Below, one piece after another: positions 1 to 7,600 of a stretch of DNA of 18,256 nucleotides. Every line of letters starts with the position of its first letter. Position 1 is the stretch's first letter. Source of the stretch: CAZCFB01 sp964511535. Its GTDB lineage: Bacteria; Myxococcota_A; Polyangia; GCA-2747355; CAZCFB01. The DNA lies in the NCBI GenBank assembly GCA_964511535.1, contig CAZEFW010000181.1:1-18256 (forward strand). The letters run 5' to 3'. The notes under the pieces are model-generated. The model was given only the letters and a program-made list of their open reading frames with translations, did not search any database and was not told the DNA's origin. The position numbers and the translations under genes were made by a program.

Positions 1-55
1 GAAGCGGCGTCTCGCCGCTTTGAGTCGACGGGCAAAGGACGCGGCGGGACGCCGC
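1..55. repeat. 55-bp hairpin-rich repeat, copy 1
   Basis: Positions 1-55 are identical to 187-241. The unit holds two inverted repeats. The first is AAGCGGCG (2-9) and CGCCGCTT (13-20) around a TCT loop. The second is GCGGCG and CGCCGC around GGA; in this copy its arms extend to nine pairs (38-46 with 50-58). It looks like a dispersed intergenic REP-like palindrome. Sequence to the left of the window is not visible, so its full extent is unknown. Confidence 0.85.
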
Positions 56-86
56 GTCTACACACGCCGCACGAGGACCGAACGGG

Positions 87-186
87 NNNNNNNNNNNNNN
101 NNNNNNNNNNNNNNNNNNNNNNNNNNNNNNNNNNNNNNNNNNNNNNNNNNNNNNNNNNNNNNNNNNNNNNNNNNNNNNNNNNNNNN
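87..186. other. Assembly gap of 100 Ns
   Basis: There are exactly 100 undetermined bases, a length commonly used as a default placeholder for a scaffold gap of unknown size. It sits between the two copies of the 55-bp repeat, which probably caused the assembly break. Features on either side may not be as close as they appear. Positions 56-86 next to it hold no recognisable gene. Confidence 0.95.
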
Positions 187-241
187 GAAGCGGCGTCTCG
201 CCGCTTTGAGTCGACGGGCAAAGGACGCGGCGGGACGCCGC
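187..241. repeat. 55-bp hairpin-rich repeat, copy 2
   Basis: This copy is identical to 1-55 and diverges at 242. It has the same two hairpins: arms 188-195 and 199-206 with loop TCT, then a six-pair GCGGCG/CGCCGC stem around GGA at 227-241. It begins 3 nt past the stop codon of the minus-strand gene ending at 245. On that strand the first hairpin is followed only by a short, weak T stretch, so it could act as a modest terminator or 3-prime end stabiliser. That role is inferred. Confidence 0.8.
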
Positions 242-244
242 TCT

Positions 245-832
245 CTAGAAGATCGCCCCGCCGCCGAACATCACCGAGAACCGCATGGCGGTGCCGTTGC
301 CGTGGGCGTAGAAGTCGAGGCCCAGGGGTCTGAAGAAGACGAGCCAGCGGTTCTGCAGGATCAGCTTGCCGTCGAAGGCCATGGTGGCGTGAAACGCCAC
401 CCAGCTGCTGTAGGGGCAGATGACCCCGCCGCCGGTGGTCGTCTTGCAGGCGCCGAAGGTGCTGTAGCTGAAGCCGAGGCCCCCGCTGGGCGACAGGTAG
501 AGCCCCAGGTCCTCGATGATGTGAATGTCCCAGACGAACCGCGGCACCATGTCGAGGGTGAAGTAGCCGCCGGCGAACGCCTCGGAGATGTCGAAGGCCA
601 GCGCCGGCCCGGTGGCGCCTCCCGAGAAGTGCCAGCCGAAGGTCTGGATCAGCTTGAACTGCGTGCCCACGCCGTACATGCCGATGGCGGGGCCCATGGC
701 CAGGCTGGCCCAGAAGGCCCGCCCCTCGGCCTCGCCCAGGATCTCGGGGATCTCCGCCGAGGCCCTGCCGGGGCTCCCCGCCAGCATCATCACCACCGCG
801 AGGCCCAACATCCCGGTCTTGAAGGTCTTCAT
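245..832 (-). CDS. Exported small outer-membrane beta-barrel-like protein, unknown family
   Basis: The 195-residue protein has a clear Sec signal peptide: a Lys near the N-terminus, a hydrophobic core, then an Ala-rich site near residue 27 (ASA before Glu). The mature part is rich in alternating aromatic, glycine and hydrophobic residues. It ends in GGGAIF with a terminal Phe, the usual C-terminal signature of BAM-inserted barrels. Two cysteines about 11 residues apart (GAC and VIC) could form one loop disulfide. The ATG at 832 overlaps the upstream stop as TGATG, which suggests translational coupling; a GTG at 835 is also in frame. It is the last gene of the minus-strand series. No named family was recognised, and the barrel assignment rests on composition and the end residue. 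Confidence 0.7.
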   Translation of the reverse strand: MKTFKTGMLGLAVVMMLAGSPGRASAEIPEILGEAEGRAFWASLAMGPAIGMYGVGTQFKLIQTFGWHFSGGATGPALAFDISEAFAGGYFTLDMVPRFVWDIHIIEDLGLYLSPSGGLGFSYSTFGACKTTTGGGVICPYSSWVAFHATMAFDGKLILQNRWLVFFRPLGLDFYAHGNGTAMRFSVMFGGGAIF

Positions 833-1962
833 CACTCGTCCAGCCGCGTCTTGAGCAGCTCGTCCGCCGGCGCGGGCGGCTCGCTGCTCTCCTCGGTACG
901 GGGGGGCGGCCCCGCCTCCGGCGGCGGCAGGTCCAGGGCAGGCGCACCCTCCACTGCGGTTCGTAGCAGGTCGGGTTCCTGCGGGCCACCCACACCTTCG
1001 GGGGTCGACCAGAGGGTCGAGCGGTCCCCCTCCCGGCGGGCGGCGCCGGGCGCGCCCTTGATCTGCACCGCGCCGTCCACCTGCTGCAGCTCGTGCTCCT
1101 CGGAGAACGCCCGCCCCCGGATCACCGGTACGCCGCCGATCTCATGCTCGTCGCCGTAGCGCGAATAGACCGCGCGCAGGAAGTGCCGGCCCTTGCGCGG
1201 CGGACTCAGGGGCGCGCCGGTGGGGCACTCGAGCATGTCGCCGGACCGCAACAGCAGGTAAGGGTTGTCCCAGGGAGGTGGGGGCGCGTCGAGCTGAACC
1301 ATCGGCATGGCCGCGTACTGGATCCCGAGCCCGGTGACCCCCGGCTGCTCGTCGGGCAGGTGGCCCATCTCCAGCCGGAAGAAGTCGCTGCCGCGCCCGG
1401 TGGGGTGTAGCGGGTTCAGCACCAGGCAGTCCCGGTCCCCCTCGTTGACCAACCACACCGATCCCTCGGTGGCGCCGTCCCGCTCCACCAGGCTCACCTG
1501 ACAGGAGAGCTCCGCGCCGGCGTGAATCCGCACCAGGGCGTTGGCCACCTTGCGGATGACCAGATCCAGCGGTGCGAGCTGCGATAGCAGCCCCGAGCCG
1601 GCCGGCACCGAGAGGCTGCCCACCCCGGCCGCCGTGACCCAGCGCCAGGTGATCAGCTCCTCGCCCGGCGCCACCGGCTCGCTGGCCAGGGTCCAGATGG
1701 CAGCGTCACACAGCGCCTGGGCCAGCGCCTGGACCTGCTCACCCATGGCCGGAGCGGACCACCGCCCGATGGGCGCGCCGCCCTCGTCGGCCTGGCTGCG
1801 AACGCGCAGGTAATGCTGGGACTCCCCCGCCTCCACCGAGATGACCTCGTGCCACAGCGCGGGGGTGCCTGCCGTCTGGGACCGCTCCACCGCGAAGGGG
1901 GCGCCCGGATCGGCGCCTGCCGCGATGCTCGCCAGCGCTATGCCGTGGGCTTGTTGGCTCAT
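832..1962 (-). CDS. Hypothetical protein, unrecognised
   Basis: The 376-residue protein has no signal peptide or membrane segment. The first 300 residues are mixed Val/Leu-rich segments with Gly/Asp turns, suggesting beta structure. The last 70 or so residues are Pro/Glu/Gly-rich and probably disordered. I chose ATG 1962 because GGAGG lies 7 nt upstream; a GTG at 1968 is too close to that ribosome-binding site. It starts 37 nt after the zincin gene and overlaps the barrel-like gene by one base, so the three are likely cotranscribed. Like the zincin-motif protein it lacks an export signal, so the pair may act together in the cytoplasm or use a non-Sec route. That partnership is inferred only from adjacency. 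Confidence 0.75.
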   Translation of the reverse strand: MSQQAHGIALASIAAGADPGAPFAVERSQTAGTPALWHEVISVEAGESQHYLRVRSQADEGGAPIGRWSAPAMGEQVQALAQALCDAAIWTLASEPVAPGEELITWRWVTAAGVGSLSVPAGSGLLSQLAPLDLVIRKVANALVRIHAGAELSCQVSLVERDGATEGSVWLVNEGDRDCLVLNPLHPTGRGSDFFRLEMGHLPDEQPGVTGLGIQYAAMPMVQLDAPPPPWDNPYLLLRSGDMLECPTGAPLSPPRKGRHFLRAVYSRYGDEHEIGGVPVIRGRAFSEEHELQQVDGAVQIKGAPGAARREGDRSTLWSTPEGVGGPQEPDLLRTAVEGAPALDLPPPEAGPPPRTEESSEPPAPADELLKTRLDE

Positions 1963-1999
1963 GGTCACTCCTCCGTGGGGCGGCGTCCGCGCCCGGGCC

Positions 2000-3502
2000 C
2001 TACTTGACCTCGAACGTCCAGCTGCGCCCGATGGCCGCGTTGATCAGCTTCTTCGCCTCGTCCCGCAGGCCGTCCAGGTGCCGGGCGTGGGGGGTGGCCA
2101 GGTCGCTGCCCATGACGCTGGCATCCTCGATCTTGTTGGTGGCGGGGTCCACCGCGCCGCCCTCGTATTCGTCGTACGCGCCCAACAGGTGGCCGCACTC
2201 GTGCGCCGCGACCCCCACCCGGTGCTCGGTCAGGTACCAATCCTTGGCGTTGGACCGCTCCCACTCCTGGGCCGACACCGCGTACACCTGCTTGTCCCCC
2301 GCCCCATCGCTCCACTGCACCTTGACCCGGATGCGCCATGAGCAGCACGCCGCGGCGCCGCTGACGCACTCCTTGTGCTTCAGCGAGAACTTGTCGTCCC
2401 ACACCTGGTGGATGTTGGCCAGCCAGGCGGCCTTCTTTTCGGCGTAGCCGGCCGGCGCGGCGAACGCCTCGGGCCACTTGAAGGTCGCCTGATCCCGGGC
2501 CACGTACTCGGCTCCCTGCTTGATGAAGATCAGGTTGTTGACCGTGTTCTCGGAGATCCCCCGGGGCAGCGCGGTCCACGCGGGCGGCGAGGCGGCGGTG
2601 TCCCAGAACATCCAGGTGGCGGCGTCCTTCTTGACGAAGCCCCAGCCCTCGCGCCCGTCCTCGTCCTTGTCGAAGGAGACCCACTTGCCGAGCCACGCCG
2701 GCGTGATCTGCAGCGTCTGATCCACCTGCAGCACGTCGTCCTTGACGCCCAGGCGGAACGCCGCGGTCCAGCTGTATTTTCCCGCGGCGCGCGCGAAGCT
2801 GATGGGGGCGGCGGCCCGATCCGGCACCCGCTTGACCGACAGCGGCTGGGGCGCCGTGGCCGTCAACCCGCCCGCGCTGAGCTTGCCCTGCACCTGCTTG
2901 TTGGGGGGCAGGCTCTTGCCGGAGAAGACCACGTCCTTGACGCGCCACTGCAGGGTGAAGCTGTTGTGGCCCGTCCCCTTGAGGGAGGCCACGTTGCCCT
3001 GCTTGGCCACGGCGCCCTGCCCCGTGGCCGCGGTGCCAGGATCCATGTTGGTGGCCGTGCCGAGCAGGTTGACCTGATCGGCGCAGTACGCCTCCAGCGG
3101 AGACCAGCGCGCGGTGAGGGTCTTCTTCTTCTCGGGGCGCTCCTCCTCGGCGTCCTCGGCCCCGGGGTCTTCCGCCGCGGCCGCCGGGTCGGCGCCCTTG
3201 ACGGACGGCGCCTCAATGTCCTCGTCGCCGGACGGGCGCACCAGGCGCAGCCCCCTGGCGGCGAGCTGTCCTGCCAGGCGCCTCACCACCGCGTCGTCGT
3301 CCAGCCGGTCCGACGGCAGCCCCTCGTCCAGGAGCACCCGCCGCAGCGTCTCCATGGCCTCTGGCGCGTCCACGAAGCGGTGCAGGAACTGCGCCGCCGA
3401 CTGGGCGTCGACGAAGGCGCCGTCCGCCGCCCCGGCGGCGCCGCGGGGCGCATCGCTCAGCTGGTAGGTGTTGCCGTATCTATCCTGGATCAGCGTAGCC
3501 AT
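2000..3502 (-). CDS. Putative zinc metallopeptidase (zincin) with C-terminal HExxHxxGxxDE motif
   Basis: The 500-residue protein has three visible parts. Residues 1-90 form a compact helical-looking N-terminal region. Residues 91-128 are an acidic Ala/Glu/Asp linker ending in a KKK patch. A long beta-rich region leads to the catalytic segment near the C-terminus. There His434, Glu435 and His438 form HECGH, followed by Gly441 and Asp444-Glu445. This matches the elongated metzincin/gluzincin-like HExxHxxGxxD arrangement, where Asp may be the third zinc ligand, as in snapalysin. Met464 in ASVMGS could be the Met-turn. There is no signal peptide. Cys380 and Cys386-Cys387 precede the site. No good ribosome-binding site precedes ATG 3502, so coupling to the rhodanese-ferritin gene 21 nt upstream is possible. 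The substrate is unknown; a secreted effector or a cytoplasmic protease both fit. Confidence 0.75.
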   Translation of the reverse strand: MATLIQDRYGNTYQLSDAPRGAAGAADGAFVDAQSAAQFLHRFVDAPEAMETLRRVLLDEGLPSDRLDDDAVVRRLAGQLAARGLRLVRPSGDEDIEAPSVKGADPAAAAEDPGAEDAEEERPEKKKTLTARWSPLEAYCADQVNLLGTATNMDPGTAATGQGAVAKQGNVASLKGTGHNSFTLQWRVKDVVFSGKSLPPNKQVQGKLSAGGLTATAPQPLSVKRVPDRAAAPISFARAAGKYSWTAAFRLGVKDDVLQVDQTLQITPAWLGKWVSFDKDEDGREGWGFVKKDAATWMFWDTAASPPAWTALPRGISENTVNNLIFIKQGAEYVARDQATFKWPEAFAAPAGYAEKKAAWLANIHQVWDDKFSLKHKECVSGAAACCSWRIRVKVQWSDGAGDKQVYAVSAQEWERSNAKDWYLTEHRVGVAAHECGHLLGAYDEYEGGAVDPATNKIEDASVMGSDLATPHARHLDGLRDEAKKLINAAIGRSWTFEVK

Positions 3503-3523
3503 GGCCGATGCGCCGTTCCCCCG

Positions 3524-4399
3524 CTACTTCTCTGGCCGGTTGTACCCCACCAGGGTGGGGCGAGAGGCCACCAGCGACTCGATGCCGCGCAGCACGACCT
3601 TGGCGTGACGCCGCTCCTGGGTCGCCAGGTTCTTGAACGCCTGCCGCACCTCGTCGTCTTGCTCCCTGTGGGCCATCTTGCTGTACAGGTCGTAGGCGCG
3701 CAGCTCCAGCTCCAGCGCCATCTCCAGCAGGGTCAGGCGCCCCGACTGGTCCAGGTCGGACATGCGGGCCATCACGACCTTCAGGTCCTCGCCGCTCTCC
3801 AGGATGTCCCCCTTCATGTGGCCGTACAGCTGCTCGAATGTGGGCGCCGCGTCTCCGATCTGACGGCAGAGCAGCTTGTACAGCGCCCGCACATGGGCCA
3901 GCTCCGCGCTCACCAGCTCCATGAGCGGGGCGTCCAGCGCGGTCCCCACGAACTGCACCAGCAGCGACTCGTACAGCCGCATGGCGCCCTTCTCCAACTC
4001 CATGGCGCGCTTGAGCACGTCCACCAGGGTGCCGGTACCGTCGAACGCGGTGAGGTTGGGGAAGTCAGGAAGCTGCCGCCCCTCCCAGCCGCTGATCCCG
4101 CTCTCGAGGCTGTAGATGTTGGGCAGGCTGCGGGCCATCACCACGTGGGCCGCGGCGCGCAGGGAGCGCTGCCCGGAGTGGCAATAGAACACCGTGTGCG
4201 GCGCCGGGCGCAGATCCTGGACCCGCTCCTCGAGCTGCAGCAGCGGGATCAGCTGGGCCCCCGGGATATGTCCTCCCTCGTATTCGGCGGCCTCGCGCAC
4301 GTCCACCAGCAGGACATCCCCTTCCGGGTTCTCTCGCTGAAGCTCTTTGAGCTGTTCGGCATCTATCAGGTTGACGGTGGACCGGTTGGCCATTGGCAT
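3524..4399 (-). CDS. Rhodanese-like domain fused to ferritin-like (rubrerythrin-type) diiron domain
   Basis: Numbering is from ATG 4399. Residues 8-110 form a single rhodanese domain: LLVDVREAAEYEGGHIPGA, then the active-site loop CHSGQRS with Cys73, and a GISGWEG end. Residues 125-280 are a four-helix ferritin-like domain with diiron-type ligands: Glu136 on helix 1, ExxH at Glu166/His169, a Glu-rich third helix around 230-234, and ExxH at Glu262/His265. Rhodanese domains move sulfane sulfur; rubrerythrin-type domains reduce peroxide. The fusion therefore suggests a cytoplasmic sulfur or oxidative-stress role. I see no C-terminal rubredoxin Cys4 site. The start is uncertain: GTG 4408, ATG 4399 and ATG 4393 are in frame and none has a clear ribosome-binding site. 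It leads the four-gene minus-strand series. Confidence 0.88.
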   Translation of the reverse strand: MPMANRSTVNLIDAEQLKELQRENPEGDVLLVDVREAAEYEGGHIPGAQLIPLLQLEERVQDLRPAPHTVFYCHSGQRSLRAAAHVVMARSLPNIYSLESGISGWEGRQLPDFPNLTAFDGTGTLVDVLKRAMELEKGAMRLYESLLVQFVGTALDAPLMELVSAELAHVRALYKLLCRQIGDAAPTFEQLYGHMKGDILESGEDLKVVMARMSDLDQSGRLTLLEMALELELRAYDLYSKMAHREQDDEVRQAFKNLATQERRHAKVVLRGIESLVASRPTLVGYNRPEK

Positions 4400-4424
4400 G
4401 TCTCGCACGGTTCAGGTAGGCCCT

Positions 4425-4432
4425 ATTTTATA
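4425..4432 (-). promoter_or_regulatory. Possible -10 element for the rhodanese-ferritin series
   Basis: On the minus strand this reads TATAAAAT, in the only AT-rich patch of the divergent spacer, about 25 nt upstream of ATG 4399. No convincing -35 hexamer lies at the right distance, so this is a weak call. Confidence 0.35.
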
Positions 4433-4493
4433 CAACGGGTGGGGCCGCGGCGCGAAGGGGCGTTGAGAGTCGGGGGTCAGAGGGGCACGAGCA

Positions 4494-4521
4494 GGGAGTC
4501 GGGAGGCAGGGGACTTGAGGG
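4494..4521 (+). promoter_or_regulatory. G-quadruplex consensus in the leader of the Cys-repeat gene
   Basis: Four G-tracts of three or more (4494-4496, 4501-4503, 4509-4512, 4519-4521) are separated by loops of 4, 5 and 6 nt, satisfying the usual G4 rule. More G-runs flank it (4472-4476, 4482-4485, 4530-4535). The strand is the coding strand of the gene starting at 4608, so the structure could form in its mRNA leader. G-rich sequence is common in high-GC DNA, so function is unproven. The rest of the 4400-4607 spacer holds no gene. Confidence 0.4.
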
Positions 4522-4595
4522 TAGAGAGAGGGGGGTCGCGGCCGGGCCCGTTTGACTCGCCGCCAGCCGTTGGGAGACCATAGGAGGTCCACTCC

Positions 4596-4600
4596 AGGAG
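4596..4600 (+). promoter_or_regulatory. Ribosome-binding site of the Cys-repeat gene, inside a palindrome
   Basis: AGGAG sits 7 nt before ATG 4608. Bases 4597-4606 form a perfect palindrome, GGAGATCTCC. In addition GGGAGA at 4572-4577 can pair with TCTCCC at 4602-4607. A second SD-like AGGAGG lies at 4582-4587. Pairing could hide the ribosome-binding site, though this is inference from sequence complementarity. Confidence 0.6.
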
Positions 4601-4607
4601 ATCTCCC

Positions 4608-7600
4608 ATGAACGAGACCCACTCCGGCCCCAGCCGCTCTCACCGCAGGATGGAGCGCGGGCTGATGACCTTCGCCGTCATGGCGCTTTTGTTGCTGCCG
4701 GCCGCCCTGTACCTCCACGGCTGCGGGCGCACCACCATGAGCGGGTACTGCCCCGCAGGCAGCACCATGTGCGAGTGCGATGTTGCGGGGGACTGCACCT
4801 GGTGCGGCAACCTGCTGTGCGATGGGCAGGAGTCGTGCACCACCTGCCCCGGAGACTGCGGCAAGTGCAACGCCGCCTGCGGCGACGGCACCTGCGATCC
4901 GGGCGAGACCTGCAGCTCCTGCTCGGCGGACTGCGGCAAGTGCCCTGACAAGTGCGGCGACGGCAAGTGCGACAAGGCCGCCGGTGAGGATTGCAAGGCC
5001 TGCCCCAAGGATTGCGGCAAGTGCCCGGCCACCTGCGGCGACGGGTTCTGCGACAAGGCCGGGGGCGAGAGCTGCAAGACCTGCGCGCCCGACTGCGGCA
5101 AGTGCCCGCCCAGCTGCGGCGACGGCAAGTGCGACCCGAACGAGGAGTGCAACAGCTGCCCCGGCGACTGCGGCAAGTGCTGCGGCAACGGCGCCTGCGA
5201 CACGCTGTTCGGCGAGGACTGCAAGTCCTGCCCCGGCGACTGCGGCAAGTGCCCGCCGCCGCCCGGCTGCGGCGACGGCAAGTGCCAGGGCGCCGAGAGC
5301 TGCTCCAGCTGCCCCAAGGATTGCGGGTCCTGCTGCGGCAACGGCACCTGCGATGCGGCCTACGGCGAGACCTGCAAGAGCTGCCCCACGGACTGCGGCG
5401 CCTGCCCGCCCACCTGCGGCAACAACAAGTGTGACGGCAAGGAGACCTGCCAGACCTGCCCGGCGGATTGTGGCGCCTGCTGCGGCAACAGCAAGTGCGA
5501 GGCCTCCCTGGGCGAGACCTGCACCACCTGCCCCAAGGATTGCGGCGCCTGCCCGCCCACCTGCGGCAACAACAAGTGCGACGGCAAGGAGACCTGCTCC
5601 TCATGCCCCAAGGACTGCGGCCTCTGCTGCGGCGACAAGAAGTGCGATGCCAGCGTGGGCGAGACCTGCTCCACCTGCCCGACCGACTGCGGCGCCTGCC
5701 CGCCCAAGTGCGGCGACGGCACCTGTGACCCGAACGAGGACTGCAACAAGTGCCCGTCCGATTGCGGCAAGTGCTGCGGCAACAAGAAATGCGAGCACTA
5801 CTACGGCGAGACCTGCACCACCTGCCCCGCCGACTGCGGCAAGTGCCCGCCCAAGTGCGGCGACGGAACCTGCGACCCGAACGAGGATTGCAACAAGTGC
5901 GCCGCCGACTGCGGCAAGTGCTGCGGCAACAACAAGTGCGAGGCGGCCTTCGGCGAGACCTGCAACAGCTGCCCCGGCGACTGCGGAAAGTGCTGCGGCA
6001 ACGGCACCTGCGATGCCGCCTACGGCGAGTCGTGCACCAGCTGCCCCGCCGACTGCGGCAAGTGCCCGCCCAAGTGCGGCGACGGCAAGTGCGTTGCCGC
6101 CGACGGTGAGGACTGCAGCAAGTGCCCCACCGACTGCGGCAAGTGCTGCGGCAACGGGCTGTGCGACACCAAGTTCAACGAGAACTGCGGCAACTGCCCG
6201 GCGGATTGCGGGCAGTGCTGCGGCAACAACACGTGCGACTCGGCCCTGGGCGAGACCTGCTTCTCCTGCGAGACCGACTGCGGCCCCTGCTGCGGCAACA
6301 AGGTGTGCGACGCCAGCTACGGCGAGGACTGCCTCACCTGCCAGGGCGACTGCGGCAAGTGCTGCGGCAACAAGGTGTGCGACACCAAGTACGGCGAGGA
6401 CTGCCTCAGCTGCGCCACCGACTGCGCCTGCGGCTCGGGCCAGGTCTGCTCCTGGGGCAGCTGCCTCTCCGCCTGCGCCGGCGGCGCCCCTCGCTGCCCG
6501 TCCGGCTCGTCCACCTGCTGCAAGCCGGGCCAGGTGTGCATGACCATGGGCTGCGTCACCCCGGGCAAGGTGTGCAACAACAACTACGACTGCGGCAAGA
6601 ACGAGTTTTGCGACCCGAGCCTGAAGAAGTGCCTGCCGCTGCCCACCGGGCCGCGCTGCCTGGTGTTCCCCAAGAACGTCACCTTCAAGGCCAAGGAGGA
6701 GTGGTCCTGGACCGGGTGGTCCAAGGACAAGGGGTTCTCCAACGTGGTGGTCACCCCGGTGGTGGCGGACCTGGACGCCGACGGCGTGGCCGAGGTGATC
6801 TTCGCGGCCTACAAGGGCAACAAGACCAGCGCCAACATGCTCATCGCCCTGGACGGCGCCACGGGCAAGGAGGACCTGGCCATCCCGCACACCACCCTGA
6901 ACCTGGTGAGCTTCGTGGGCGCGGCGGTGGGGAACCTGGACAACGACAAGCAGCTGGAGATCGTGGTGCCGGCGCTGAACCTGGGCCTGGTGGTGCTGGA
7001 GCATGACGGCAAGATCAAGTGGTCCAACAAGAGCGGCCAGCTCGCCACCATCGCCACGGGCAAGACTCGGCCCCAGGTGGCCCTGGCGGACATGAACGGC
7101 GACGGCTCGCCCGAGATCATCGCCGGCGGCGTGGTGCTTTCGGCCGCGGGCAAGGTGCTGCTCAACGGGGCGAAGCTCGGCGCCACGGGCAGCTGGATCA
7201 TCCCCACGGTGGCGGACCTGGACGAGGACGGCACCATGGAGCTGGTGGGCGGCAACAGGGTCTACAACTTCAACGGCAAGCTGGCGTGGGAGAACAACAA
7301 GATCCCGGACGGCTTCCCGGCGGTGGCCGACATGGACGGCGACGGCCTGGCCGAGGTGGTCACCATCGCCAAGGGCAAGGCGTACGTGCTGGCCGGCGCC
7401 ACCAAGGGCGGCAAGACGGGCGGGGCCATCATCTTCGGCCCCATCAGCGTCCCGGGCGGCGGCAACGGCGGCCCGCCCACCATTGGCGACTTCGACGGCG
7501 ACGGCAACCCGGAGTTCTCCACGGCGGGCACCGGCGCCTACACGGTCTACGACCTGGACTGCACCGCGGCGGGCACGGCCACCACCTGCGTCAGCGGGCG

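Noticed and set aside
20..1159. Long plus-strand open frame running through the N gap
   Set aside because: It is translated across undetermined bases and lies antisense to two well-supported minus-strand genes; its composition (Arg/Gly/Ala/His) is that of a shadow frame.
2375..4555. 726-codon plus-strand open frame
   Set aside because: It is antisense to the zincin and rhodanese-ferritin genes, has no recognisable domain, and is explained by GC-rich third positions.
4803..6425. EGF-like or metallothionein-type repeats
   Set aside because: The spacing does not match EGF modules, and the protein is exported with DCG-centred units, which suits disulfides better than cytoplasmic metal storage.
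4780..6543. 587-codon plus-strand alternate frame over the Cys repeats
   Set aside because: It is an Ala/Arg/Pro/Thr-only composition created by reading the Cys codons out of frame; no start signal.
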